From the NCBI GenBank assembly GCA_041687295.1, contig JAWLCG010000326.1:1-5848 (forward strand): a stretch of DNA of 5,848 bases, read 5' to 3'. The notes under the pieces are model-generated. The model saw only the letters and a program-made list of their open reading frames with translations, had not been told where the DNA came from and searched no databases. Positions 1 through 5,772 of this stretch are shown here, piece after piece (the stretch's first letter is position 1; the number at the start of each line of letters is the position of its first letter). The position numbers were made by a program, and so were the translations under genes. The stretch comes from JAWLCG01 sp041687295. GTDB lineage: Bacteria > Planctomycetota > Phycisphaerae > SM23-33 > FEN-1343.

Positions 1-768
1 GTCGCACTCGAGCTGAGCGAACAGCGTCATGTCGTCCGGGCGGACCCGTGCGTCGGTCGGGGCCGCCGCCGAGGCCGGGTCGGCCAGGGGGTCGGCCGCC
101 AGCGGGTCGGCCGCGGCCAGCGGATCGGCCGCCAGTGGGTCGGCCGCAGGGGCGGCTGCCCGCAGGGCTGGCCGCGGGGGCACCTCGCCGTCCTCGTCTT
201 CGGGCGGTTCGGTCAGGGCGGTCCAGAGGGCATCGAGCTCGCGGGTGTAGCCCTGGTAGAGCGTCGAGGCCTTCGCCTCGCGCAGGGCCATGCGGAAGTT
301 GGGGTCCTGCCCGGCGACGTCCAGCCGTTGCTGCGCGGTCAGGCCCGCGGGCGTTCGGCCAGCAGCCTGGACGATCTGCTCGAGGATCTTCAGGGCCGCC
401 AGGTAGTCGCCCTCCATGTAGAGCGCATCGACCTGCTTGAGCAGGTTCTGGCCCACCCGGTCGAGCTCGTCGTACATGCGGTCGACGGTCCGCTTGGACG
501 CGTCGCTGCCGGCGGTGATGGCGGCCGACTTGGCCAGGTCCAGGTACTGCCGGGCCCGGGTGATCTCGTTGTCACGGATGGCCTGGCGCGCCCGGCTGAT
601 GTAGGTGGAGCAGCGCATCGCCGCCGCCTGGCGGGGGCTTACGGTAGGGGTCGACCCGCCACGGATCGACGTGGAGCCGCCGCCTCAGCCCGCCTCGCAG
701 GGCAACGGGCTGTACAGGATGACCGCCAGGGTCAGACATACGGTCAGACGAATCCCCATGTGTCTCAT
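1..768 (-). pseudogene. Secreted repeat-type protein, paralogue of the 950-2041 gene, interrupted by an in-frame TGA; 3' end outside the window
   Basis: The reading frame opens at ATG 768 with a classical signal peptide (Arg-rich start, hydrophobic core, probable cleavage after Cys-Glu-Ala at residues 24-26). It hits TGA at codon 28 (687-685) and then stays open in the same frame to the window edge. The downstream part, from about codon 52, is a helical domain (Arg-Cys-x-x-Tyr start, LDLA, GDYLAAL, DPNFR, REAKASTLYQ). This domain matches the neighbouring secreted protein at roughly a third of positions by eye, and a DPLA-repeat linker follows it. The first in-frame ATG after the stop is at 618, with no strong ribosome binding site and no signal peptide. 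A purine-rich AAAGGGG lies just before ATG 768. I infer a recent nonsense mutation or a sequence error in a secreted, probably scaffold-like protein. Translation of a cytoplasmic form from 618 is less likely. The molecular function is unknown, and the C-terminus is not seen. Confidence 0.6.
71..150 (-). repeat. Asp-Pro-Leu-Ala coding repeat
   Basis: Degenerate direct repeats of 12 to 18 bases share the core GGGTCGGCC (plus-strand reading). They encode alternating DPLA and DPLAA units inside the interrupted gene. All unit lengths are multiples of three, so unit gain or loss would keep the frame. The paralogue at 950-2041 has a shorter, more diverged version in the same place (residues 201-225). 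The stretch is probably a flexible, disordered linker between two folded parts. Confidence 0.75.
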
Positions 769-832
769 GGTGGCCCCTTTCCCAGCGTGAACCGCCGACT
801 CCCAGAAGCGATTTGACGTCCCAACGCGCGGG

Positions 833-861
833 ATTCTATCACGCTGGCCGACGGAAGTCTC
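833..861 (-). promoter_or_regulatory. Possible promoter for the TGA-interrupted gene
   Basis: Read on the minus strand, TAGAAT (838-833) matches five of six bases of a sigma-70 -10 box. A poor -35 (GAGACT, 861-856) lies 17 bp upstream. The predicted transcript start is about 58 nt ahead of ATG 768. The 181-nt gap after the upstream gene fits separate expression. The weak -35 keeps confidence low. Confidence 0.3.
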
Positions 862-865
862 GCAG

Positions 866-884
866 AAAACCGGCCGGCCCCGGT
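866..884 (-). terminator. Weak candidate intrinsic terminator after the TPR gene
   Basis: On the minus strand, ACCGG (884-880), a 6-nt GC loop and CCGGT (873-869) form a 5-bp GC stem that runs straight into TTTT (869-866). It lies about 65 nt after the stop codon of the 950-2041 gene and just upstream of the promoter candidate for the next gene. That is a sensible place for termination, but the stem is short and the T-tract is only four bases. Confidence 0.3.
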
Positions 885-949
885 GGCAGCTGGCAGACCG
901 GCCATCAGGAATGTCAGGACTCCGATCCGTGCCCTTTGGGGGTTGAAGG

Positions 950-2041
950 CTACCGCGCCCCGCGGGGCTTGGGGCGGATCTTGGCGCGGACTTCGGCGAG
1001 GCCCTGGCGGGCCTGGTCGCTCCAGGGGCTCTCGGGGTGCTCCTGGAGGAACTGCTCGTAGAGCTCAGCCGCCTTCTCGTGCAGGCCGTTGGTGTGGTAG
1101 AGACGGGCCTTTTCGTAGAGGCCCTGGACGACGCGCTCATTGCGGCGGTCCTGCAGGGCCTGCATGAGCGGCCCGTTGTTGCGCAGGTCGGCCAGCAGCC
1201 CTTCGGCGCGGGCGCCGGTGGAGGTATCGCCGTAGAGTTCGACGACTTTTTCGAGCAGCTCGACCGTCCGGATCTGGCGGTCGAGGGGCATGCGGGCGAT
1301 CAGCTCGAGGTCGGCGGGCCGAGCGGCCTGGGTAGGGTCGGGCGGCTCGCCGGCGATCCAGCTGGCCTCGAGGGGCTCGACGTCGGCCAGCGGGTCGTCG
1401 GCATCGGCGGGGGCGGGCTGGGCGAGGGGGTCGGTCAGCGGGTCTTCGGGCCCCGGCTGGGCGGGGGCGGGCTGCTCGGCGCGCCACTGGGCCTGAAGGA
1501 GCCCCTCGATGGTCTGGTAGAGGGCGGCCGCCTTGGTCTCGCGCACGGCCGAGCGAACGGCGGGGTCGCGTTCGGCCGCCTCCAGCCGGGCCCGCGCGAG
1601 CAGGCCGGTAGGCAGCTGGCCCAGCGAGACGGCCACCACCTGGTAGGTTCGCAGGGCGGTGGGGTAGTCACCGGCGGCGTAGTGGCTCTCGGCCTGGACG
1701 AGCAGGTCGGCGCCGAGCTGGTCGAACTGGAGCCGCAGGTCCTGCACCTGCCGGCCCAGCGCGGGCGTCACGGCCAGGCCGGCGGCCATGTCGAGGTTGC
1801 GGCGGGTGGCCGCCAGCTTGCCCTCGGCCAGGGCGGCCCGGGCGAGCTGGAGGTAGTGGGCGCACCGGTCGCCCATCTGCTGGCGGATCTGTTGGGGGTC
1901 TTCCTCGATGACGCCGTAGCCGACGACCGATGATCGGCCGTTCATCACGCGGGTGCGGGGGTTGTAGGGCACCGGCTGGCCCAGGGCCAGACCAGCGGCG
2001 AGGCCCATCAGTCCGATCGCGGCGGTCAGGAAGGTACGCAT
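950..2041 (-). CDS. Secreted TPR-containing protein
   Basis: This 363-residue protein has an N-terminal signal peptide: Met-Arg, a hydrophobic core to about residue 20, and likely cleavage after Ala-Leu-Gly at 19-21. It is therefore probably periplasmic or envelope-associated. A helical domain at about 59-190 (RC-x2-Y start, GDYPTAL at 124-130, ETKAAALYQ at 168-176) is shared with the downstream TGA-interrupted paralogue. An acidic Pro/Ala linker with DPL motifs follows (about 191-245). A second helical part ends in a clear TPR-like unit at 307-345 (YEKARLYHTNGLHEKAAELY, then a Pro at the end of helix B). Start choice: ATG 2041 has GGAG 6-7 nt upstream and gives an intact signal peptide. The gene follows the DUF2617-like gene by 31 nt, so co-transcription is likely. 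TPR proteins usually hold protein complexes together; no enzyme motif is visible and the partner is unknown. Confidence 0.85.
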   Translation of the reverse strand: MRTFLTAAIGLMGLAAGLALGQPVPYNPRTRVMNGRSSVVGYGVIEEDPQQIRQQMGDRCAHYLQLARAALAEGKLAATRRNLDMAAGLAVTPALGRQVQDLRLQFDQLGADLLVQAESHYAAGDYPTALRTYQVVAVSLGQLPTGLLARARLEAAERDPAVRSAVRETKAAALYQTIEGLLQAQWRAEQPAPAQPGPEDPLTDPLAQPAPADADDPLADVEPLEASWIAGEPPDPTQAARPADLELIARMPLDRQIRTVELLEKVVELYGDTSTGARAEGLLADLRNNGPLMQALQDRRNERVVQGLYEKARLYHTNGLHEKAAELYEQFLQEHPESPWSDQARQGLAEVRAKIRPKPRGAR

Positions 2042-2072
2042 GGCCGCTCCCGTGGTGCCCGGACGCGCGTGG

Positions 2073-2636
2073 CTACGGCCCGGGCGAAGATGGTTTGGAC
2101 AGCTCGAACAGAGACTGGGCCTTCACCAGCGTCATCTCGTCGGGGAAGGCGTGGTAGCTGAACAGGTGCAGGCTTTCGGGCGTCACCTGGTAGTCGATGA
2201 AGGTAAAGGGGGTCAGGTCGCTGATGCGCCACTGGGGGAAGGGCACGAACAGCCCGTGCTTGCTGGCCGCCCGCGCCAGGTCCTGGTGGGTGCGGGCGTA
2301 GAGCTTGCGGCTCATCACCTCGACCTGGAAGCTCATCTGGTAGTGGATCCGCCCGCCCTGGAGGTGCTCGTGCTGCTTCTCGCCGCGCATGCGGTACTCG
2401 GCCAGCAGGCCGCGGGCGGGCAGCTCCTCGTCGACGCCGACGATCAGCTCGGTGAGGCTCTCGGGCCCGGCGTAGAAGCTCACCAGGTGGCTGCAGCCGG
2501 TGACCCAGACGACCGCCTCGAACTCCGGCTGGAGGATCCGGTGCTCGTGGTAGATCTGGAAAAGCTCGGGGTGCAGGGGCCTGTTGAACAGGATATAGGT
2601 GAGCGACTCGACGGATTGCTTCTGGCCTAGCGTCAT
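2073..2636 (-). CDS. Conserved protein of unknown function, DUF2617-like
   Basis: This is a 187-residue soluble protein with no signal peptide or membrane segment. By memory of the family it resembles planctomycete DUF2617 proteins. The matching blocks are FNRPLHPELF at 17-26, a central HYQMSFQVE block, and HAFPDE at 162-167 followed by a Lys-x-Gln-Ser-Leu-x-Glu-Leu end. The family has no known function that I can name. Start choice: an ATG eight codons earlier (2660) lies inside a TATAAT promoter box and has no ribosome binding site. ATG 2636 is preceded by AGAGGAG (2653-2647) at 10-nt spacing, so I use 2636. The gene sits 55 nt after the CPBP protease gene and 31 nt before the TPR gene. It has its own promoter and is likely co-transcribed with the TPR gene. 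The coding call is secure; the family name is moderately sure. Confidence 0.8.
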   Translation of the reverse strand: MTLGQKQSVESLTYILFNRPLHPELFQIYHEHRILQPEFEAVVWVTGCSHLVSFYAGPESLTELIVGVDEELPARGLLAEYRMRGEKQHEHLQGGRIHYQMSFQVEVMSRKLYARTHQDLARAASKHGLFVPFPQWRISDLTPFTFIDYQVTPESLHLFSYHAFPDEMTLVKAQSLFELSKPSSPGP

Positions 2637-2646
2637 GGGCGGCGAA

Positions 2647-2653
2647 CTCCTCT
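2647..2653 (-). promoter_or_regulatory. Ribosome binding site that fixes the DUF2617-like start
   Basis: AGAGGAG on the minus strand, 10 nt before ATG 2636, is the best Shine-Dalgarno match near this gene. It supports the shorter of two possible starts. Confidence 0.65.
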
Positions 2654-2658
2654 TGCGC

Positions 2659-2686
2659 ATTATACTCGCGCTCGGTCGGCGAGCAA
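2659..2686 (-). promoter_or_regulatory. Sigma-70-type promoter for the DUF2617-like and TPR genes
   Basis: On the minus strand a perfect TATAAT (2664-2659) lies 16 bp after TTGCTC (2686-2681), which matches the first three bases of a -35 box. The predicted start near 2652 gives a very short leader that begins at the AGAGGAG ribosome binding site. The whole element fits in the 55-nt gap between genes. AT-rich sequence is rare here, so a perfect -10 hexamer in this gap is unlikely to be chance. Confidence 0.6.
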
Positions 2687-2691
2687 CCGCT

Positions 2692-3435
2692 CTACGCCGC
2701 CAGCACGCGAAGGGCCACCACCAGCATGTTGTAGGTCACGTGGGTGCCCACGGCGATGCCGAATCCGCGGTAGACGTACATGGCCGCCAGGTAAGCCCCG
2801 GCCAGGCTGAAGAAGGCCAGGCTCGACCAGCTGAACGGCAGGCCCAGGAAGTGGTACAGGCCGAACAGCCCCGAGCAGAGCGCCACCGCCAGGGCCAGGC
2901 CCGTGTCGCGGTGGAGCTCCATGATGTCGATGAAGATCAGCGTGCAGAGGTTCAGGCCCACCAGGCGGAAGAGGAACTCCTCGTAGATGCCCCCGCCCAG
3001 GCCCGCCAGCAGGTCCTGCACGAGCAGCCCGTCGCAGGCCGGCCAGCCCGACGCCAGCGTCATCCGCCGGCTGAGGATGCCCAGCACCAGCAGCGGCAGG
3101 GCCCAGAGGATCGACTCGACGTACATCAGCCCGAGCGTCCCGGGCCGAACGCGCCAGGGGTGCTTGCACGCCACGTGCCAGGCCAGCAGCACCGCCACCA
3201 CCAGCAGCGCCGGCAGCAGGGCGGCTGGGGCGCCGATCTGGCGGAGGAACTGCCCGATCTGGTTGCGCGCGAGCAGGTCGGTGCCGAAGGCGGCCACGCC
3301 GGCCTCGTAGGCAGCCATGAACGGCAGGACGAACACCAGGCTCGTCAGGGGTTGGTGGGTGGCCTTGCCATAGCCGCCCAGTCGGCCCAGCGGTTCGCTC
3401 CGCGCAGCCGAAGATGCCGTTCGCTTGCTCGCCAT
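2692..3435 (-). CDS. CPBP (CAAX-type) intramembrane glutamic protease
   Basis: This is a 247-residue inner-membrane protein with about six to eight hydrophobic segments. The full CPBP/Abi signature is present: E152-E153-x3-R157, F191-x3-H195 and H232-x3-N236, each in or next to a membrane helix. These match the catalytic glutamate and histidine/asparagine sites of the Rce1-like family, so it is probably active. Bacterial members cleave membrane-associated peptides or serve in bacteriocin self-protection; no substrate is evident here. The N-terminal 28 residues are basic and likely cytoplasmic. The open frame extends upstream to 3906, but that part runs antisense into the propeller gene and looks non-coding. 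ATG 3435 and ATG 3444 are both possible starts. No Shine-Dalgarno is visible, and a -10 box overlaps 3444, so I chose 3435. It is the first gene of the leftward block and is divergent from the propeller gene. Confidence 0.9.
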   Translation of the reverse strand: MASKRTASSAARSEPLGRLGGYGKATHQPLTSLVFVLPFMAAYEAGVAAFGTDLLARNQIGQFLRQIGAPAALLPALLVVAVLLAWHVACKHPWRVRPGTLGLMYVESILWALPLLVLGILSRRMTLASGWPACDGLLVQDLLAGLGGGIYEEFLFRLVGLNLCTLIFIDIMELHRDTGLALAVALCSGLFGLYHFLGLPFSWSSLAFFSLAGAYLAAMYVYRGFGIAVGTHVTYNMLVVALRVLAA

Positions 3436-3442
3436 GGCCGCC

Positions 3443-3471
3443 ATTATGCGGGCTGGGGCCCGGCCTTCCAA
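3443..3471 (-). promoter_or_regulatory. Promoter of the CPBP protease gene, probably giving a leaderless mRNA
   Basis: On the minus strand TTGGAA (3471-3466, four of six -35 bases), a 17-bp spacer and CATAAT (3448-3443, five of six -10 bases) form a good sigma-70-type promoter. The expected transcript start is at about 3436, directly before ATG 3435. No ribosome binding site precedes the gene, which agrees with leaderless translation. Confidence 0.55.
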
Positions 3472-3553
3472 GCCCCCACCGCCCAGCCGGCGCAGATTAC
3501 GGCCCCGCCGAAGTATAGGATTCCCCATATCCATTGGGCGGGAGTGACTGATC

Positions 3554-4498
3554 ATGCTGATCCTGACCGAAACGCACCTGTACACGATGGGCCCGACGGG
3601 CCTTGCCGACGAGCCGACGATCCGCCTCGTGGCCGACGGGCTGCAGTCGGCCGTCGAGGGGCGGGGTTTCGAGGCCGTCGCCCTGGCCGACGGGCGGGTG
3701 ATGCTCATCCGCGGCGAGCAGGCCGTCGAGCTGGCCGCCGGCCTGCCCGGCGCCGACAAGGTGACCAGCCTGCTGGTGCCCGACCCCGACCGCCCGGTGG
3801 TGCTGGCCGGCACCGAGCCGCCGCACATGTTTCGCCTGGCCGAGGGGGCCGAGCCCCAGCGGCTTGAGGGGTTCGAGAGCCTTGCCGACCGCGCGAACTG
3901 GTTCACGCCCTGGGGCGGCCCGCCGGCTGTGCGGAGCCTTGCCCGCGGGCCGGAGGCATGGATCTTCGCCGATGTCCACGTCGGCGGCGTCCACCACAGC
4001 CGCGACGGCGGCGAGAGCTGGGCGTCGGGCCTGGAGGGCCTGGAGTACGACGTGCACCAGGTGGCCAGTTGCCCGGCCGAGCCCGACCGCGTCTACGCCA
4101 ACACGGCCAAAGGGGTCTACATCAGCTTCGATCGCGGCCTGAGCTGGCACGGGCGGGCGGACGACCTGGGCCACCGCTATGGCCGGGCCGTCGCGGTGCA
4201 CCCGCTCGACGGCGACTGCCTGCTGGCCAGCGTCAGCGACGGGCCCCACGGCGAGAACGTTCACGGCCAGCTCTTCCGCAGCGACGACGCCGGGCAGACC
4301 TGGCAGCCCGTCGAGGGCGACTTCCCCCCATCCACGCTGGCCAACATCGACACGTACCACGTGGCCTTCACCGCCGACGGGGTGGCCTGGGCCTGCGTGG
4401 ACCAGGAACTGTTCATCGGGTCCGAGAAGGGCCGGCTCTGGGAGCCCGTCTGGGCCGCCCCCGAGCCGATCCGCCGCATCCTTCCGCGAGGGTTCTGA
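3554..4498 (+). CDS. Asp-box (BNR-type) beta-propeller protein, cytoplasmic
   Basis: This 314-residue protein has three clear Asp-boxes of the S-x-D-x-G-x-[ST]-W type: S149-W156, S191-W198 and S243-W250. A degenerate one lies at S290-W296 and an eroded one at about 95-102 after a GTEPPHMF strand. Each follows short beta-strand stretches (for example DRVYANTAKGVYIS), as in WD40/YVTN/BNR-like propellers of the sialidase/sortilin fold. The length suits six or seven blades. Sialidase catalytic residues (Arg triad, FRIP box) are not evident, so an enzyme role is not supported; a binding or scaffold role is an inference. There is no signal peptide, which is unusual because many Asp-box proteins are exported. 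Start choice: ATG 3554 has GGAG (3541-3544) 9 nt upstream. Its stop is 3 nt before the dehydrogenase start, so the two genes form an operon and are probably translationally coupled. Confidence 0.85.
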   Translation: MLILTETHLYTMGPTGLADEPTIRLVADGLQSAVEGRGFEAVALADGRVMLIRGEQAVELAAGLPGADKVTSLLVPDPDRPVVLAGTEPPHMFRLAEGAEPQRLEGFESLADRANWFTPWGGPPAVRSLARGPEAWIFADVHVGGVHHSRDGGESWASGLEGLEYDVHQVASCPAEPDRVYANTAKGVYISFDRGLSWHGRADDLGHRYGRAVAVHPLDGDCLLASVSDGPHGENVHGQLFRSDDAGQTWQPVEGDFPPSTLANIDTYHVAFTADGVAWACVDQELFIGSEKGRLWEPVWAAPEPIRRILPRGF

Positions 4499-4501
4499 AC
4501 C

Positions 4502-5545
4502 ATGAGCATCAAAGCCGTTCGCATCCACCGCCACGGCGGGCCGGAGCAGGTCGTCGTCGAGCAGGCCGACGCGCCCCGCCCGGGGGCGGGCGAGGTCGTC
4601 GTCGACCTCCGCGCGGTTGCCCTGAACCACCTGGACATCTGGATCCGCAAGGGCCGGCCAGGCGTGGAGATCCCCATGCCGCACATCCTCGGCTCCGACG
4701 GCGCCGGCGTGGTCTCGGCCATCGGCAAGGGCGTCGAGGGCGTGGCTGAGGGCGACGAGGTCTCCATCTACCCCGGCCTGCACGACGCGACCTGCCCGCG
4801 CTGCCGCCAGGGCCAGCAGAGCGAGTGCGAGAACTTCGGCATCGTCGGGGTCAACCGCCCGGGCACCTTCGCCGAGCAGGTGGCCCTGCCGGCCCGCAAC
4901 GTCTATCCCAAGCCGGCCCGGCTGGGCTTCGAGCAGACGGCCGCCCTGCCCGTGGCCTACCTGACGGCCTGGCGGATGGTCCACAGCCGCGCGCGGGTGC
5001 TCGGCGGCGAGACGGTGCTGATCCACGGCATCGGTGGCGGCGTGGCCCTGGCGGCCCTGCAATGGGTGACCCGCCTGGGCGCCCGGGCCATCGTCACCAG
5101 CTCGTCCGACGAAAAGCTCCGCCGCGCCGGCCAGCTCGGCGCCGAGCACGGCATCAACTACAGCGAGGTGGACGACGTGGCCTCGGCCGTGCGCGAGTGG
5201 ACCGACGGGCGGGGCGTCGACGTCGCCATCGACGCGGTCGGGGCAGCCACCTTCCCCATCGACCTGGCCGTGCTCCGCCGCGGCGGCCGGGCCGTGCTGT
5301 GCGGCGTCACCACCGGCGCCGAGGCGCCGGCCGACCTGCGGGCGATCTACTGGAACCAGCTCAGCGTCCTGGGCTCGACCCTCGGCAGCGACCACGAGAT
5401 GCGCCTCATGCTCGCCATGGCCGACGCGACGCGCCTCGAGCCGGTCATCGACTCGATCCAGCCCCTCGACCAGGCCCGCACCGCCATGGAGAAGATGGAA
5501 TCCGAGGACCAGTTCGGTAAGATCGTCCTGCGCGTGAAGGCCTGA
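4502..5545 (+). CDS. Zinc-binding medium-chain dehydrogenase / quinone oxidoreductase family protein
   Basis: This 347-residue protein is full length for the MDR superfamily. The N-terminal GroES-like domain (about 1-150) carries LNHLDIW (41-47) and GSDGAG (64-69). At these places classical alcohol dehydrogenases have the catalytic zinc ligands Cys and His; here they are Asn42 and Ser65, so the catalytic zinc is probably absent. A structural-zinc lobe is visible as D95-x2-C98-x2-C101-x7-C109, with Asp in place of the first Cys. The Rossmann domain (about 150-300) has GIGGGV at 176-181 and a TSSSDEK strand end typical of NADP(H) use. The likely role is NAD(P)H-dependent reduction of a quinone or activated carbonyl/enone in the cytoplasm; the substrate cannot be read from sequence. 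A GAGGG ribosome site (4488-4492) lies inside the end of the propeller gene, 9 nt before ATG 4502. Confidence 0.93.
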   Translation: MSIKAVRIHRHGGPEQVVVEQADAPRPGAGEVVVDLRAVALNHLDIWIRKGRPGVEIPMPHILGSDGAGVVSAIGKGVEGVAEGDEVSIYPGLHDATCPRCRQGQQSECENFGIVGVNRPGTFAEQVALPARNVYPKPARLGFEQTAALPVAYLTAWRMVHSRARVLGGETVLIHGIGGGVALAALQWVTRLGARAIVTSSSDEKLRRAGQLGAEHGINYSEVDDVASAVREWTDGRGVDVAIDAVGAATFPIDLAVLRRGGRAVLCGVTTGAEAPADLRAIYWNQLSVLGSTLGSDHEMRLMLAMADATRLEPVIDSIQPLDQARTAMEKMESEDQFGKIVLRVKA

Positions 5546-5587
5546 CGCCCACTGGATCAAGACCTACCCCGTGCGCAACTGAAGTAG

Positions 5588-5624
5588 GGCGGGCACCGCC
5601 CGCCGTCGATGGCGCCAGGCGCCA
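5588..5624. repeat. REP-like palindrome doublet
   Basis: Two perfect inverted repeats lie 5 nt apart. The first is GGCGGGC, loop ACC, GCCCGCC (5588-5604). The second is TGGCGCC, A, GGCGCCA (5610-5624). The first, with its preceding GTAGGG, resembles a type of dispersed GC palindrome that I know from spacers of many bacterial genomes; this is recall, not a search. A third GGCGCC follows at 5640-5645. The doublet might stabilise or end the upstream dehydrogenase mRNA. Confidence 0.55.
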
Positions 5625-5657
5625 CCAAAGACGAAAATGGGCGCCTCGCGAACCCTC

Positions 5658-5710
5658 CCCGCCCCTCCAACCCAAGCCCACGGAATACCTTCCGTGGGCA
5701 TCGGGGCGGG
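5658..5710. other. Nested stem-loop structure
   Basis: The inner hairpin has a perfect 10-bp stem, GCCCACGGAA (5676-5685) with TTCCGTGGGC (5690-5699), and a TACC loop. It is enclosed by an outer perfect 8-bp match, CCCGCCCC (5658-5665) with GGGGCGGG (5703-5710). Eighteen pairs in 53 bases without a mismatch suggests selection for structure or a repeat element. It lacks a T-tract on the plus strand, so a simple intrinsic terminator is less likely than a repeat, a processed RNA end or a small structured RNA. Confidence 0.55.
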
Positions 5711-5772
5711 CTGTCCCCATCGCAACCCAACGCCTCCTCCGCCCCGGCCTGCGCCCCCCGTCCCATGGGGTC

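Noticed and set aside
685..768. A separate 27-residue leader peptide gene
   Set aside because: The sequence is a normal signal peptide in frame with the homologous mature domain. A broken single gene is simpler, although a leader peptide cannot be excluded.
1037..1933. A 298-codon plus-strand open frame opposite the TPR gene
   Set aside because: The translation is low-complexity Gly/Val/Leu-rich. The opposite strand encodes a signal peptide and a TPR unit and has a paralogue.
2599..3867. A 422-codon plus-strand open frame opposite the CPBP gene
   Set aside because: The translation is His/Gln/Arg-rich and has no domain. The opposite strand carries all three CPBP motifs.
3445..3906. N-terminal extension of the CPBP frame to 3906
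   Set aside because: The extra residues are Ser/Arg/Pro-rich, overlap the propeller gene antisense, and lie upstream of a good promoter for the shorter form.
3497..5560. A 687-codon minus-strand open frame opposite the propeller and dehydrogenase genes
   Set aside because: It is the antisense shadow of two well-supported genes that share one frame. Its translation is Val/Asp/Gly/Ala-rich with no domain, and GC-rich codon bias explains the lack of stops.
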